11,565 nucleotides of DNA. It comes from Streptomyces sp. NRRL WC-3618. GTDB taxonomy: Bacteria; Actinomycetota; Actinomycetes; Streptomycetales; Streptomycetaceae. The stretch covers positions 1 through 11,565 of the forward strand of contig NZ_LGDW01000015.1 of assembly GCF_001280005.1 (NCBI RefSeq), in the 5' to 3' direction. Position 1 is the first letter of the stretch, and each line of letters begins with the position of its first letter. The notes beneath the pieces are model-generated. The model saw nothing but the letters and a program-made list of their open reading frames with translations, did no database searches and was not told the DNA's origin. The translations under genes were made by a program, and so were the position numbers. Of this stretch, positions 4,672-11,565 are shown piece by piece.

Positions 4672-7635
4672 ATGCCGAATCTGACCGGATGGCAGCAGCA
4701 ACTCGTCCATGAGTTCGCCGAGATTCTGACCTCTCCGGGCACCTGTACGACTGCAGCAGGCGTCCGTGGGGCTCTGGCAGCTCAAGGATGGACCGGACTG
4801 TGCCTGAGCGTGGACGACGGCGGGTTGGGCCTCATGTGGGCCGAGGCGGCATTGCTTGCCGAACAACTCGGCCGGACCTGGGCTCCGAGCGACGTCATCG
4901 ACACGGTCGTCGCCCTGCCGGCCCTGACCGCTGCCGCACCGCGCGAAGCCGCCTCCGTCCTTGACGGTACGTCGGCCATTGGCCTGGTCACACCCGCGCA
5001 GATATACGGGTCTTCCCCTTCGCATGGGAAGCAGCGGGTTCCGAATGGGGAACAGCGAGCTTCGGACGGGAGGCGGCAGACAGCCTGCCGCTTCACGGAG
5101 TGCCTTCCCCGCTTCGTGCTCCTGCCAGTGCCCGGATCGCCCGAACAGGTCCGTGCCCTCGAAGCGACGGCCGACGACGCTGTCCGCCACCCCACCCCGG
5201 GTGGGGACCTGTGGGAACTGCCCGCCGACGCAGCTGGCGCCGCGGAGGTGTTCCGCGCGCCGGCCGCCTCTCTGTGGGCCGCCACCACGTTGATGCGCAA
5301 CGCGCACTTGCTCGGCATGGCACTGACCGCGGTGGAGATGGCCACCGGCCGAGCCCGCACCCGGCGGCAGTTCGGCCGGTCCATCGGCACGCAGCAGGCG
5401 GTGTCATTTCCCCTGGCCACCCAGCGGGCACGCCTGGAGGCGCTGCGCCTGGAGAACCACGCCCAACTGCTCAGGCTCGACGAGTGCGTCCTCGGGCGGG
5501 CGCTGAGCGCCGCACCTGCGGCGGAATTCGCCGCCATCGACGCCGACGCGACCGCAGTGACCGACGCTGTGTGGCCCTTGCTGTGCGAGTGCGTGCAGCA
5601 CGCCGTGCACGTCCACGGGGCCTCGGGGCTGCAGGACGGTCAGTCGGTGGCTGTCGGCTACCGGCTGCTCCTGGCCGAAGCAGTCCGACTCGGGCTGGGG
5701 GCGCAACGGCTTGCCAGGACGTCGACCACCCGGGCAGGAGACAGCGACCCGATGCGGGGCATCGGCGTGCGCCGTACCGCCCAACCTCGGCAACTGGCGC
5801 GGCGGCGGGAACCGGCTGCCGTCCGGGACACGGACAAGGCCCTGCCATCCGGTTCGTGCGTACATGAGATGGTCGAGCAGGCGGTCGCACGCCACCCCGA
5901 GGCCGTGGCACTGCGGACGGCGACGGGCGAGATCACGTACCGGGAGCTGAACTCCCGGGCCGAGCGGTTCGCACACGCGCTGCGGGGGCAGGGCATCGGC
6001 ACCGACGACACAGTCGGCCTCCACATGGAACACGGCACCGACACCATCGTGGCGATACTCGCCGTCCTCAAGGCGGGAGCGTCCTACCTGCCTCTGGATC
6101 CCGGATATCCGCCGGAGCGCATCGCCTTCATGGTGCAGGACAGCAAAGCCGCCGCTGTCGTCACGGACCAACCGAACGGCGGGCTCCTGGACCTGCCGGC
6201 CCCCGTCCTGGCACGGGAACAGATGCAGTCCTCGCCCGGCCCGACCCACTCCGGCACAACCACCGCGCGGGCCCGCCCGGACTCCCTCGCCTACCTGATC
6301 TACACCTCAGGGTCCACCGGGACGCCCAAGGGGGTCGAGGTGGAGCACCGCAGCCTGGCCAACCGCCTGCGGTGGGACGCCGCAACCTTCCCCCTGGGGC
6401 CGGGCGACGCGGTGCTGCACCACACGTCGTTGAGTTTCGACATCTCGGTGTGGGAGATCTTCACCCCGCTGATCTCGGGAGCGACTCTTGTCGTAGGGTC
6501 CCCGAACCTCGCACGTGATCCGCACGGACTGCTGCAGGAGATGCGCCGCAGCGGCGTGTCCGTCCTCGCCTGCGTTCCCTCCCTGCTGGACGTGCTGCTG
6601 GAGGAGCAGCAACCGGCGCTCGCCGACATCTCCGGTCTGCGCTACGTCTTCTGCGGAGGGGAGACACTCTCTCCTGAGCTGTGCCGACGCTTCCACTGCC
6701 TCAAGACGTCAGCCGAGCTCCACAACTTCTACGGCCCCAGCGAATGCACCATCGACGTGACCTCCTGGCACTGCAGGCCGCAGGAGAGCACGTCGCAGGT
6801 TCCCATCGGTCGCCCTCTGGCCCATGTCAGCGTTCACGTGCTCGACGAGGCGGGCACGGTCGTTCCACCGGGGTATCCCGGTGAACTGTATGTGGGGGGA
6901 GCGGGCGTCGCCCGCGGCTACCGCAACCGGCCCGACCTCACCAGGGAGCGCTTTGTACCCGATCCATTCACCTCCCGACCGCAGGGGCGGCTCTATCGCA
7001 CCGGTGATCTGGTCCGGATGAGCCGGGACGGGGTGCTGCACTTCATCGGCCGGTCGGACGGACAGGTCAAAGTGCGCGGTCACCGGATCGAGCTGGACGA
7101 GATTCGGTGCACTCTGGAGCGGCACCCCGAGGTGCGGACAGCGGTGGTCCGGGTCATGAGCGGACGTATTGAGGCTCACATCGTTCCCACTCCTGTCGGC
7201 GTGCCCAGCGTCGGCGGGTTGTTGCGACACGTCCGCTCCTCGCTGCCGGAGTACATGGTGCCGTCCGCACTCGCTGTCGTCGGTTCCCTGCCCATGACGC
7301 GGAACGGGAAGATCGATCATGCGGCTCTGCCGCCGGTCCCTGCAGCACAGACCGCTCCGGAGGACAGCGGGACGACGGTCGCCGGCAGCCCCCACGAACG
7401 TGACCTGACGGCGCTGGCCATCCGTGTGCTCGGTGTGGAGAGCCTGAGCCCGACCGACGACTTCTTCGCGGCCGGGGGAAGTTCACTGCACGCCGCCCGC
7501 TTCGTGTCGCGTGTACGCGTGGAATGCGGTCTCGACGTCCGCCTGGAGCAGTTCTTCGCAGCACCCACCATCCGAGATCTGGTCAAGGTGATACACGACC
7601 AGCCAAGGGACGAGGCGGGAGGCGGCCATGACTGA
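4672..7635 (+). CDS. ACAD-like / NRPS adenylation / peptidyl carrier protein fusion
   Basis: A 987-residue three-part protein. Residues about 1-360 are an ACAD-like domain that lacks the EPxAGSD flavin block but keeps the RRQFGRSIG motif (231-239) and the C-terminal helical bundle. Residues about 396-895 form a complete adenylation domain: TYREL, YLPLDP, YTSGSTGTPKG (544-554), SFDISVWE, NFYGPSE, YRTGDL, GRSDGQVKVRG and the catalytic Lys880 in NGK. Residues about 900-980 are a carrier protein with the phosphopantetheine serine at Ser938 in GGSSL. By eye the binding-pocket code is D590 I591 W594 S637 V659 C661 F686 I694 D695 K880; the Asp indicates an alpha-amino acid, but I cannot name it. There is no condensation or thioesterase domain, so the protein makes a tethered building block. 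The thioesterase gene overlaps its end by 8 bases. Confidence 0.9.
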   Translation: MPNLTGWQQQLVHEFAEILTSPGTCTTAAGVRGALAAQGWTGLCLSVDDGGLGLMWAEAALLAEQLGRTWAPSDVIDTVVALPALTAAAPREAASVLDGTSAIGLVTPAQIYGSSPSHGKQRVPNGEQRASDGRRQTACRFTECLPRFVLLPVPGSPEQVRALEATADDAVRHPTPGGDLWELPADAAGAAEVFRAPAASLWAATTLMRNAHLLGMALTAVEMATGRARTRRQFGRSIGTQQAVSFPLATQRARLEALRLENHAQLLRLDECVLGRALSAAPAAEFAAIDADATAVTDAVWPLLCECVQHAVHVHGASGLQDGQSVAVGYRLLLAEAVRLGLGAQRLARTSTTRAGDSDPMRGIGVRRTAQPRQLARRREPAAVRDTDKALPSGSCVHEMVEQAVARHPEAVALRTATGEITYRELNSRAERFAHALRGQGIGTDDTVGLHMEHGTDTIVAILAVLKAGASYLPLDPGYPPERIAFMVQDSKAAAVVTDQPNGGLLDLPAPVLAREQMQSSPGPTHSGTTTARARPDSLAYLIYTSGSTGTPKGVEVEHRSLANRLRWDAATFPLGPGDAVLHHTSLSFDISVWEIFTPLISGATLVVGSPNLARDPHGLLQEMRRSGVSVLACVPSLLDVLLEEQQPALADISGLRYVFCGGETLSPELCRRFHCLKTSAELHNFYGPSECTIDVTSWHCRPQESTSQVPIGRPLAHVSVHVLDEAGTVVPPGYPGELYVGGAGVARGYRNRPDLTRERFVPDPFTSRPQGRLYRTGDLVRMSRDGVLHFIGRSDGQVKVRGHRIELDEIRCTLERHPEVRTAVVRVMSGRIEAHIVPTPVGVPSVGGLLRHVRSSLPEYMVPSALAVVGSLPMTRNGKIDHAALPPVPAAQTAPEDSGTTVAGSPHERDLTALAIRVLGVESLSPTDDFFAAGGSSLHAARFVSRVRVECGLDVRLEQFFAAPTIRDLVKVIHDQPRDEAGGGHD
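5017..5079 (+). repeat. Three imperfect 21-bp tandem repeats inside the ACAD-like domain
   Basis: Three consecutive in-frame 21-bp units encode PSHGKQR, then VPNGEQR, then ASDGRRQ, sharing a (H/N/D)-G-charged-(Q/R)-(R/Q) pattern. They sit where the beta-domain of a normal ACAD would carry its flavin motif, and probably mark a loop expanded by slippage in a region no longer under catalytic constraint. The units are diverged, so the duplication is not recent. Confidence 0.55.
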
Positions 7636-8422
7636 CCCGGGCGACTGGGTGGTGCGTCCCGGCGCGACGCGCGACGTCTGCCGTATCCGCCTCATGTGCT
7701 TCCCACAGGCTGGCGGGGGCACACTCGCCTACCGGCCGTGGACGGCGCTGCTCGCTCCGGACGTGGATGTCCTGCCCGTCGTCCTGCCGGGCCGCGACAG
7801 CAGGTACAGCGAGCCCCCGTTCACGGATCTCGCGCAACTGGCACGGGCTGCCGCAGATGGCCTCCGGCCGATCCTGTTCGACCAGGACCACCACGTCCCC
7901 TACGCTTTCTTCGGACACAGCCTGGGGGCCTTGCTGGCCTACGAGACGGCACGCGTCCTGAGCGAGACGCACCCACCGCCCGCCCTGCTGATTGTTTCGG
8001 GCAGCACGCCTCCCCACCGGGCAGCCGCAGCGGGGCCCACCTGCCACACGCTGCCCGACGAGGAGTTCCTCACCGAAGTCGTCCGCCTCGGCGGCGTCCC
8101 CCACGCTGCCCTCGACGAGCCCGAACTCATCCGTGTCATGCTCCCCGTCCTGCGCGCGGACTTCACCGCTGCCGAGACCTACGTGCACACCGCCGACGCC
8201 CCGCTCGACTCTCCCGTGACCGTGTACACGGGCGATACGGACTCCAGCGTGCCCCGCGCACAGCTGACGGAGTGGGAGCGGGTCACCCACGTGCGTCCAG
8301 TCCGGCACCGCGTGTTCGCCGGCGACCACTTCTACCTCGACGACGCCCGCCGTCCTCTCCTGCGGGCCCTGCGAGACGACTTGCAGGAGGCAGCACAGGC
8401 AGGGCGGGCGGTGCGGCGCTGA
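7628..8422 (+). CDS. Type II thioesterase
   Basis: A 264-residue alpha/beta hydrolase that removes wrongly primed or stalled acyl groups from carrier proteins. The oxyanion-hole region FPQAGGG is near the N terminus; the nucleophile is Ser98 in FFGHSLG; the acid is probably Asp205 in GDTDSSVP; the histidine is His234 in GDHFYL. Length and motif order match stand-alone NRPS/PKS editing thioesterases rather than a terminal release domain. The ATG at 7628 is supported by GGGAGG (7617-7622), and the gene overlaps the preceding stop by 8 bases, implying translational coupling with the adenylation/carrier protein it would serve. An alternative role, offloading the finished amino acid from the carrier, cannot be excluded because no other release domain is visible. 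Confidence 0.92.
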   Translation: MTDPGDWVVRPGATRDVCRIRLMCFPQAGGGTLAYRPWTALLAPDVDVLPVVLPGRDSRYSEPPFTDLAQLARAAADGLRPILFDQDHHVPYAFFGHSLGALLAYETARVLSETHPPPALLIVSGSTPPHRAAAAGPTCHTLPDEEFLTEVVRLGGVPHAALDEPELIRVMLPVLRADFTAAETYVHTADAPLDSPVTVYTGDTDSSVPRAQLTEWERVTHVRPVRHRVFAGDHFYLDDARRPLLRALRDDLQEAAQAGRAVRR

Positions 8423-8491
8423 CGGGCGCCCGCCACCGCTTTCCCCTTTGCCTTCCCGACACCGATCTCCCCTTTGGCTTACGGAGGGCCT
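8423..8491. other. Short intergenic gap with RBS for the amine oxidase
   Basis: A 69-bp gap carrying two CCCCTTTG-like pyrimidine tracts and, at its end, GGAGG four bases before the ATG at 8492. No terminator or promoter is evident, so transcription probably continues through. Confidence 0.5.
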
Positions 8492-10471
8492 ATGACCACC
8501 ATGTCGACCCGCGAGACGTCCACCGTCCCTCACCCCCTGGCCCCGCTGACTCCGCAGGAGATCCGCCAGGCGGTGAAGGTGGTGAAGACCCGCCGGGAGT
8601 TCACAGCCGACACCCGCTTCGTGATGATCTCTCTCCAGGAACCGGACAAGCAGCGCCTGTCGCACCATGACGGTCAGGAGGTCCTCCCGAGGGAGGTCTT
8701 CATGGTGCTGCGCGACCGCAAGCAGCGCCGGTCCTACGAAGCCGTCGTGTCCCTGGACGCGGCGAAGGTCGTCGACTGGCGGTACCTGCCGGGCGTGCAG
8801 ACAGCCATCACCGAGGAGGAATTCGCCCAGTGCGATGCCGCTGTACGCTCCGACGCCCGCTGGCAGCAGGCAATGCGGCGCCGCGGGGTGGAGGACTTCT
8901 CCTTGGCCATGGTGGATGCCTGGCCCACCGGATACACCGGGGAACTGGACGATGCCTCCGGACGCCGGCTGGCCTGCCCGCTGACCTTTGTACGCGCCCA
9001 TCCAGGGGACAACGGATACGCCCGCCCCGTGGAAAACCTCGTGGCGCTGATCGACCTCGACACCATGGAAGTGCTTGACGTGACCGACAAGGGGACAGTG
9101 CCGCTGCCCCCGCTGTCGGGCAACTACGACCCGGCGGTACGCACTCCCGACAACAACTGGCCGGCAGTGGTGGAAGAGCGCCAAGACCTCAAACCGATCG
9201 ACATCACGCAGCCCGAGGGCCCGAGCTTCACCGTGGACGGTTACGCGGTGGAGTGGCAGAAGTGGCACTTCCGCATCGGTTTCACCGTGCGCGAGGGACT
9301 CGTCCTGTACCAGGTGGGCTACCGGGACCAGGGCCGGATCCGGTCGATCCTGCACCGTGCCTCGCTGGCCGAGATGTATACCCCCTACGGCGACCCGGGC
9401 TTCACCCACTACCGCAAGAACGCCTTCGACGAGGGTGAGTACGGTGCCGGGTTCATGGTGAACGCCCTGGAACTGGGCTGCGACTGCCTGGGCGAGATCC
9501 ACTACTTCGACGCAGTCGTGCATGACCAGGACGGCGAACCCGTCACGCTGCCCAATGCCGTGTGCATGCACGAAGAGGACATGAACATCGCCTGGAAGCA
9601 CACCGACTTCCGCACCGGCAAGGTGGTGACCAGGCGTCAGCGCCGGCTGGTCATCTCCTCCTTCGCCGTCCTGGGCAACTACCAGTACGGCTACTTCTGG
9701 TACCTCTACCTGGACGGAACGATCAAGTTCGAGGTCAAGCTCACCGGCATGGTCTCCACCGGTGCCTTCACGGGGGAGTGCCCGCCGTACGGCACCGCCC
9801 TCGCGCCCGGTCTCTACGGCCCCCATCACCAGCACTTCTTCTCCATGCGTCTCGACATGGCCGTCGACGGGCCGCACAACTCGGTCTACGAGGTCGACTC
9901 CGTGGCGCTCCCCGTCGACGAGCACAATCCGCACGCCAATGCCTGGCGCACCCGGCACCGCCTGCTGGAATCCGAGCAGCAGGCACAGCAACGATCCGCA
10001 CACGCCGCCACCGGCCGGTTCTGGAACATCGTCAATCCGCGGCAGCGCAACGGCCTGGGGGAGCCCGTGGGCTACAAGCTGGTGCCCAGCTCGGGTCTTC
10101 TGCCGATGCAACCCGAGGGCAGCCAGGCATGGGAGCGGGCACGCTTCTGCTACGGACATCTGTGGGTGACCGCGTACGACCGCACACAGTTCTACGCGGC
10201 CGGCGACTACCCCAACCAGAGCCGCGGCGGCGAGGGACTGCCCGCCTTCGTGCGACAGGACCGGCCGCTGGCGGACACGGACGTGGTGGTGTGGCACACG
10301 TTCGGTGAGCACCACGTCGTGCGTCCCGAGGACTGGCCCGCCATGCCCGTGGTGAGCACCGGCTTCGCCCTGCGCCCCAACGGATTCTTCGACGGCAATC
10401 CCGCACTGGACGTGCCCGCGCCGAACGGCTGCGGCAGCACTACGGCCTGCCACGACCAGCACCCCTTCTAG
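8492..10471 (+). CDS. Copper-containing (topaquinone) amine oxidase
   Basis: Oxidises a primary amine to an aldehyde with release of ammonia and hydrogen peroxide. The 659-residue protein resembles the Arthrobacter globiformis enzyme throughout. The catalytic base is Asp313 in FDEGEY, the self-processed topaquinone precursor is Tyr397 in GNYQYG, and the copper ligands are His446 and His448 in HQH and His608. The spacings (Asp to Tyr 84, Tyr to first His 49) equal those I recall for the Arthrobacter enzyme. The residue after the cofactor Tyr is Gln instead of the usual Asp/Glu, and Ala311 stands where a gating Tyr is found in that homologue, so the substrate may differ. The ATG at 8492 is preferred to the in-frame ATG at 8474 because GGAGG lies just before it. 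No signal peptide is seen, so it is cytoplasmic. It sits in the same operon as an aldehyde dehydrogenase that could oxidise its product. Confidence 0.95.
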   Translation: MTTMSTRETSTVPHPLAPLTPQEIRQAVKVVKTRREFTADTRFVMISLQEPDKQRLSHHDGQEVLPREVFMVLRDRKQRRSYEAVVSLDAAKVVDWRYLPGVQTAITEEEFAQCDAAVRSDARWQQAMRRRGVEDFSLAMVDAWPTGYTGELDDASGRRLACPLTFVRAHPGDNGYARPVENLVALIDLDTMEVLDVTDKGTVPLPPLSGNYDPAVRTPDNNWPAVVEERQDLKPIDITQPEGPSFTVDGYAVEWQKWHFRIGFTVREGLVLYQVGYRDQGRIRSILHRASLAEMYTPYGDPGFTHYRKNAFDEGEYGAGFMVNALELGCDCLGEIHYFDAVVHDQDGEPVTLPNAVCMHEEDMNIAWKHTDFRTGKVVTRRQRRLVISSFAVLGNYQYGYFWYLYLDGTIKFEVKLTGMVSTGAFTGECPPYGTALAPGLYGPHHQHFFSMRLDMAVDGPHNSVYEVDSVALPVDEHNPHANAWRTRHRLLESEQQAQQRSAHAATGRFWNIVNPRQRNGLGEPVGYKLVPSSGLLPMQPEGSQAWERARFCYGHLWVTAYDRTQFYAAGDYPNQSRGGEGLPAFVRQDRPLADTDVVVWHTFGEHHVVRPEDWPAMPVVSTGFALRPNGFFDGNPALDVPAPNGCGSTTACHDQHPF

Positions 10472-10489
10472 ACGAAAGGCACCGGCATC

Positions 10490-11392
10490 ATGAGCACCAC
10501 TCTGACCGACCGTTACCCCACTCGTCTGCTCACTCCCGCCCCCGCCATGGCGCGCGAGGATCCGACGGCCTGGGGCACGGCCGAGGACGGCCCGCTGTCA
10601 GCCGATCGACTGGACGCGTTCGACCGGCTCGGCTATCACGCGGAAAGGTCTGTGCTCACCCGGCAGGAGATCGAGGGCCTCCAGGAGGAAGCGGCACGTC
10701 TCGCGGCCGACCCCGTTCTGCGCGAGGACGAGCGCACTGTCATTGAGGAGAAGTCGCAAGAGGTCCGCTCGGTCTTCGAGGTACACCGCATCAGCGAGGT
10801 CTTCGCCCGTCTGACCGCCGATCCCCGGGTGGTCGGTCCTGCTCGTCAGATGCTCGGCTCCGAGGTGTACATCCATCAGAGCCGGGTCAACTACAAGCCG
10901 GGCTTCGGCGGGGGCCCCTTCTACTGGCACTCCGACTTCGAGACATGGCATGCGGAGGACGGCATGCCCGCGCCGCGCGCGGTGAGCGTGTCCATCGCCC
11001 TGACCGAGAACTACCCCTACAACGGCAGCCTGATGATCATTCCCGGTTCGCACCGCACCTTCGTGCCGTGCGTGGGCCGGACACCGCACGATCACCACCG
11101 CGACTCCCTGCGCACACACTCGGTGGCCGTCGGGATGCCGGACCAGGACTCGGTGAGGGACCTCGCCCACCACGCGGGCGGTATCGAGCAATTCACCGGG
11201 CCTCCCGGATCAGCCACCTTCTTCGACTCCAACTGCATGCACGGGTCGAACGGCAACATCACGCCCTATCCGCGGTCCAACATCTTCATCGTCTTCAACA
11301 GCGTCGACAACGTCCTGGGCACCCCCTTCGGTGCCCCCGCCCCACGGCCGACGTACATCGCCAGCCGTGACTTCACACCCGTGCCGAGGTGA
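10490..11392 (+). CDS. EctD-like Fe(II)/2-oxoglutarate dioxygenase (ectoine hydroxylase family)
   Basis: A 300-residue non-haem iron oxygenase of the PhyH superfamily, strongly resembling ectoine 5-hydroxylase in length and in the signature YWHSDFETWH.EDGMP. The iron ligands are His147, Asp149 and His251 (MHGSNGNITP). The 2-oxoglutarate arginine lies in PRSN, and the IHQSRVN block and the trailing ASRDF, which line the ectoine pocket in EctD, are also present. It therefore may hydroxylate ectoine or a similar small cyclic amino acid derivative. No ectA, ectB or ectC is next to it; the neighbours are an amine oxidase 18 bp upstream and an aldehyde dehydrogenase 5 bp downstream, so I do not assign the ectD symbol. 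It either tailors a cluster intermediate or is an ectD captured by the cluster. Confidence 0.88.
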   Translation: MSTTLTDRYPTRLLTPAPAMAREDPTAWGTAEDGPLSADRLDAFDRLGYHAERSVLTRQEIEGLQEEAARLAADPVLREDERTVIEEKSQEVRSVFEVHRISEVFARLTADPRVVGPARQMLGSEVYIHQSRVNYKPGFGGGPFYWHSDFETWHAEDGMPAPRAVSVSIALTENYPYNGSLMIIPGSHRTFVPCVGRTPHDHHRDSLRTHSVAVGMPDQDSVRDLAHHAGGIEQFTGPPGSATFFDSNCMHGSNGNITPYPRSNIFIVFNSVDNVLGTPFGAPAPRPTYIASRDFTPVPR

Positions 11393-11397
11393 AGACA

Positions 11398-11565
11398 GTG
11401 ACTGCGCAGAAAACACTGCAGAACTTCATCGGCGGACGCCACCGCCAGGCCCTGGCCGAGGAAACCCTCGACCTGACCGATCCGTCGACCGGGCAGGTCA
11501 CCGGCAGCGCACCGGTGTCCGGCGACGCGGACCTTGATCTGGCCTTCACCTCCGCACACACCGCA
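11398..11565 (+). CDS. Aldehyde dehydrogenase, N-terminal part (cut by window edge)
   Basis: The first 56 codons of an NAD(P)-dependent aldehyde dehydrogenase, running off the right edge. The typical opening is visible: NFIGG followed by DLTDPSTGQVTGSAPVS and the DLDLAF helix. The pattern is closest to actinobacterial gamma-aminobutyraldehyde/betaine-aldehyde dehydrogenases, though 56 residues cannot fix the substrate and no catalytic residue is inside the window. The start is a GTG at 11398, supported by GAGG eight bases upstream; a GTG at 11389, overlapping the previous stop, is the alternative. Being the next gene after an amine oxidase and a dioxygenase, it probably converts the amine-oxidase aldehyde to the acid. 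Confidence 0.85.
   Translation, partial: MTAQKTLQNFIGGRHRQALAEETLDLTDPSTGQVTGSAPVSGDADLDLAFTSAHTA

Noticed and set aside
4129..5307. A 392-codon minus-strand open frame across the ACAD/NRPS junction
   Set aside because: It is antisense to the two ACAD genes and its sequence is Arg/Pro/Gly-rich with no domain, typical of a shadow frame.
4672..7635. Proline-loading pyrrole pathway (prolyl adenylation plus prolyl-carrier dehydrogenase)
   Set aside because: The ACAD plus A/PCP pairing recalls pyrrole-2-carboxylate formation, but the adenylation pocket does not resemble the proline code and the dehydrogenase is split into two complementary halves.
7583..10462. A 959-codon open frame on the minus strand opposite the thioesterase and amine oxidase genes
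   Set aside because: It is antisense to two genes with complete catalytic motifs, its translation shows no recognisable domain, and long antisense frames are expected in DNA with GC-rich third codon positions.
10490..11392. Calling the dioxygenase ectD outright
   Set aside because: The protein resembles EctD very closely, but there are no ectoine biosynthesis genes beside it and the context is a different pathway.
1..11565. CRISPR array, tRNA, rRNA, insertion sequence ends or attachment sites
   Set aside because: No regularly spaced direct repeats, cloverleaf-like sequence, transposase or terminal inverted repeats were found on reading through the window.

Overview
The window looks like part of a specialised-metabolite gene cluster from a high-GC actinomycete, most likely Streptomyces or a close relative. 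The signs are strongly GC-biased codons, GTG starts, purine-rich ribosome binding sites, and only two TTA codons among the genes, both in positions typical of bldA-controlled clusters. No replication, mobile-element, rRNA or tRNA feature was recognised.

Layout. Bases 1-595 hold no gene I can support, only a probable terminator hairpin beside the first gene. On the minus strand lie a class I SAM-dependent methyltransferase (596-1450) and, upstream of it, an intact arginine deiminase (1550-2878); they probably form one leftward unit. Bases 2879-3506 are a 628-bp divergent regulatory region with promoter-like hexamers facing both ways, several inverted repeats and a leader hairpin. A rightward, tightly packed operon then runs from 3507 past the right edge: an acyl-CoA dehydrogenase homologue (ACAD), a fusion of a second ACAD-like domain with an NRPS adenylation domain and a carrier protein, a type II thioesterase, a copper/topaquinone amine oxidase, an ectoine-hydroxylase (EctD)-like dioxygenase, and the first 56 codons of an aldehyde dehydrogenase of the aminoaldehyde type.

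How the genes may work together (inference). The adenylation domain keeps the aspartate that binds an alpha-amino group, so an alpha-amino acid is probably loaded on the fused carrier protein. The two ACAD proteins carry complementary motifs and probably form one heteromeric flavoenzyme that desaturates the tethered acyl group. The type II thioesterase would clear misloaded carrier. The amine oxidase and aldehyde dehydrogenase form a classical amine to aldehyde to acid pair, and the EctD-like enzyme would add a hydroxyl group to a small, perhaps cyclic, amino-acid-derived substrate. Arginine deiminase (arginine to citrulline) and the methyltransferase suggest arginine-derived chemistry and a methylation. 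I cannot match this gene set to a known pathway. There is no condensation domain, ectABC, transporter or regulator gene in the window, so the cluster clearly extends to the right and perhaps to the left.
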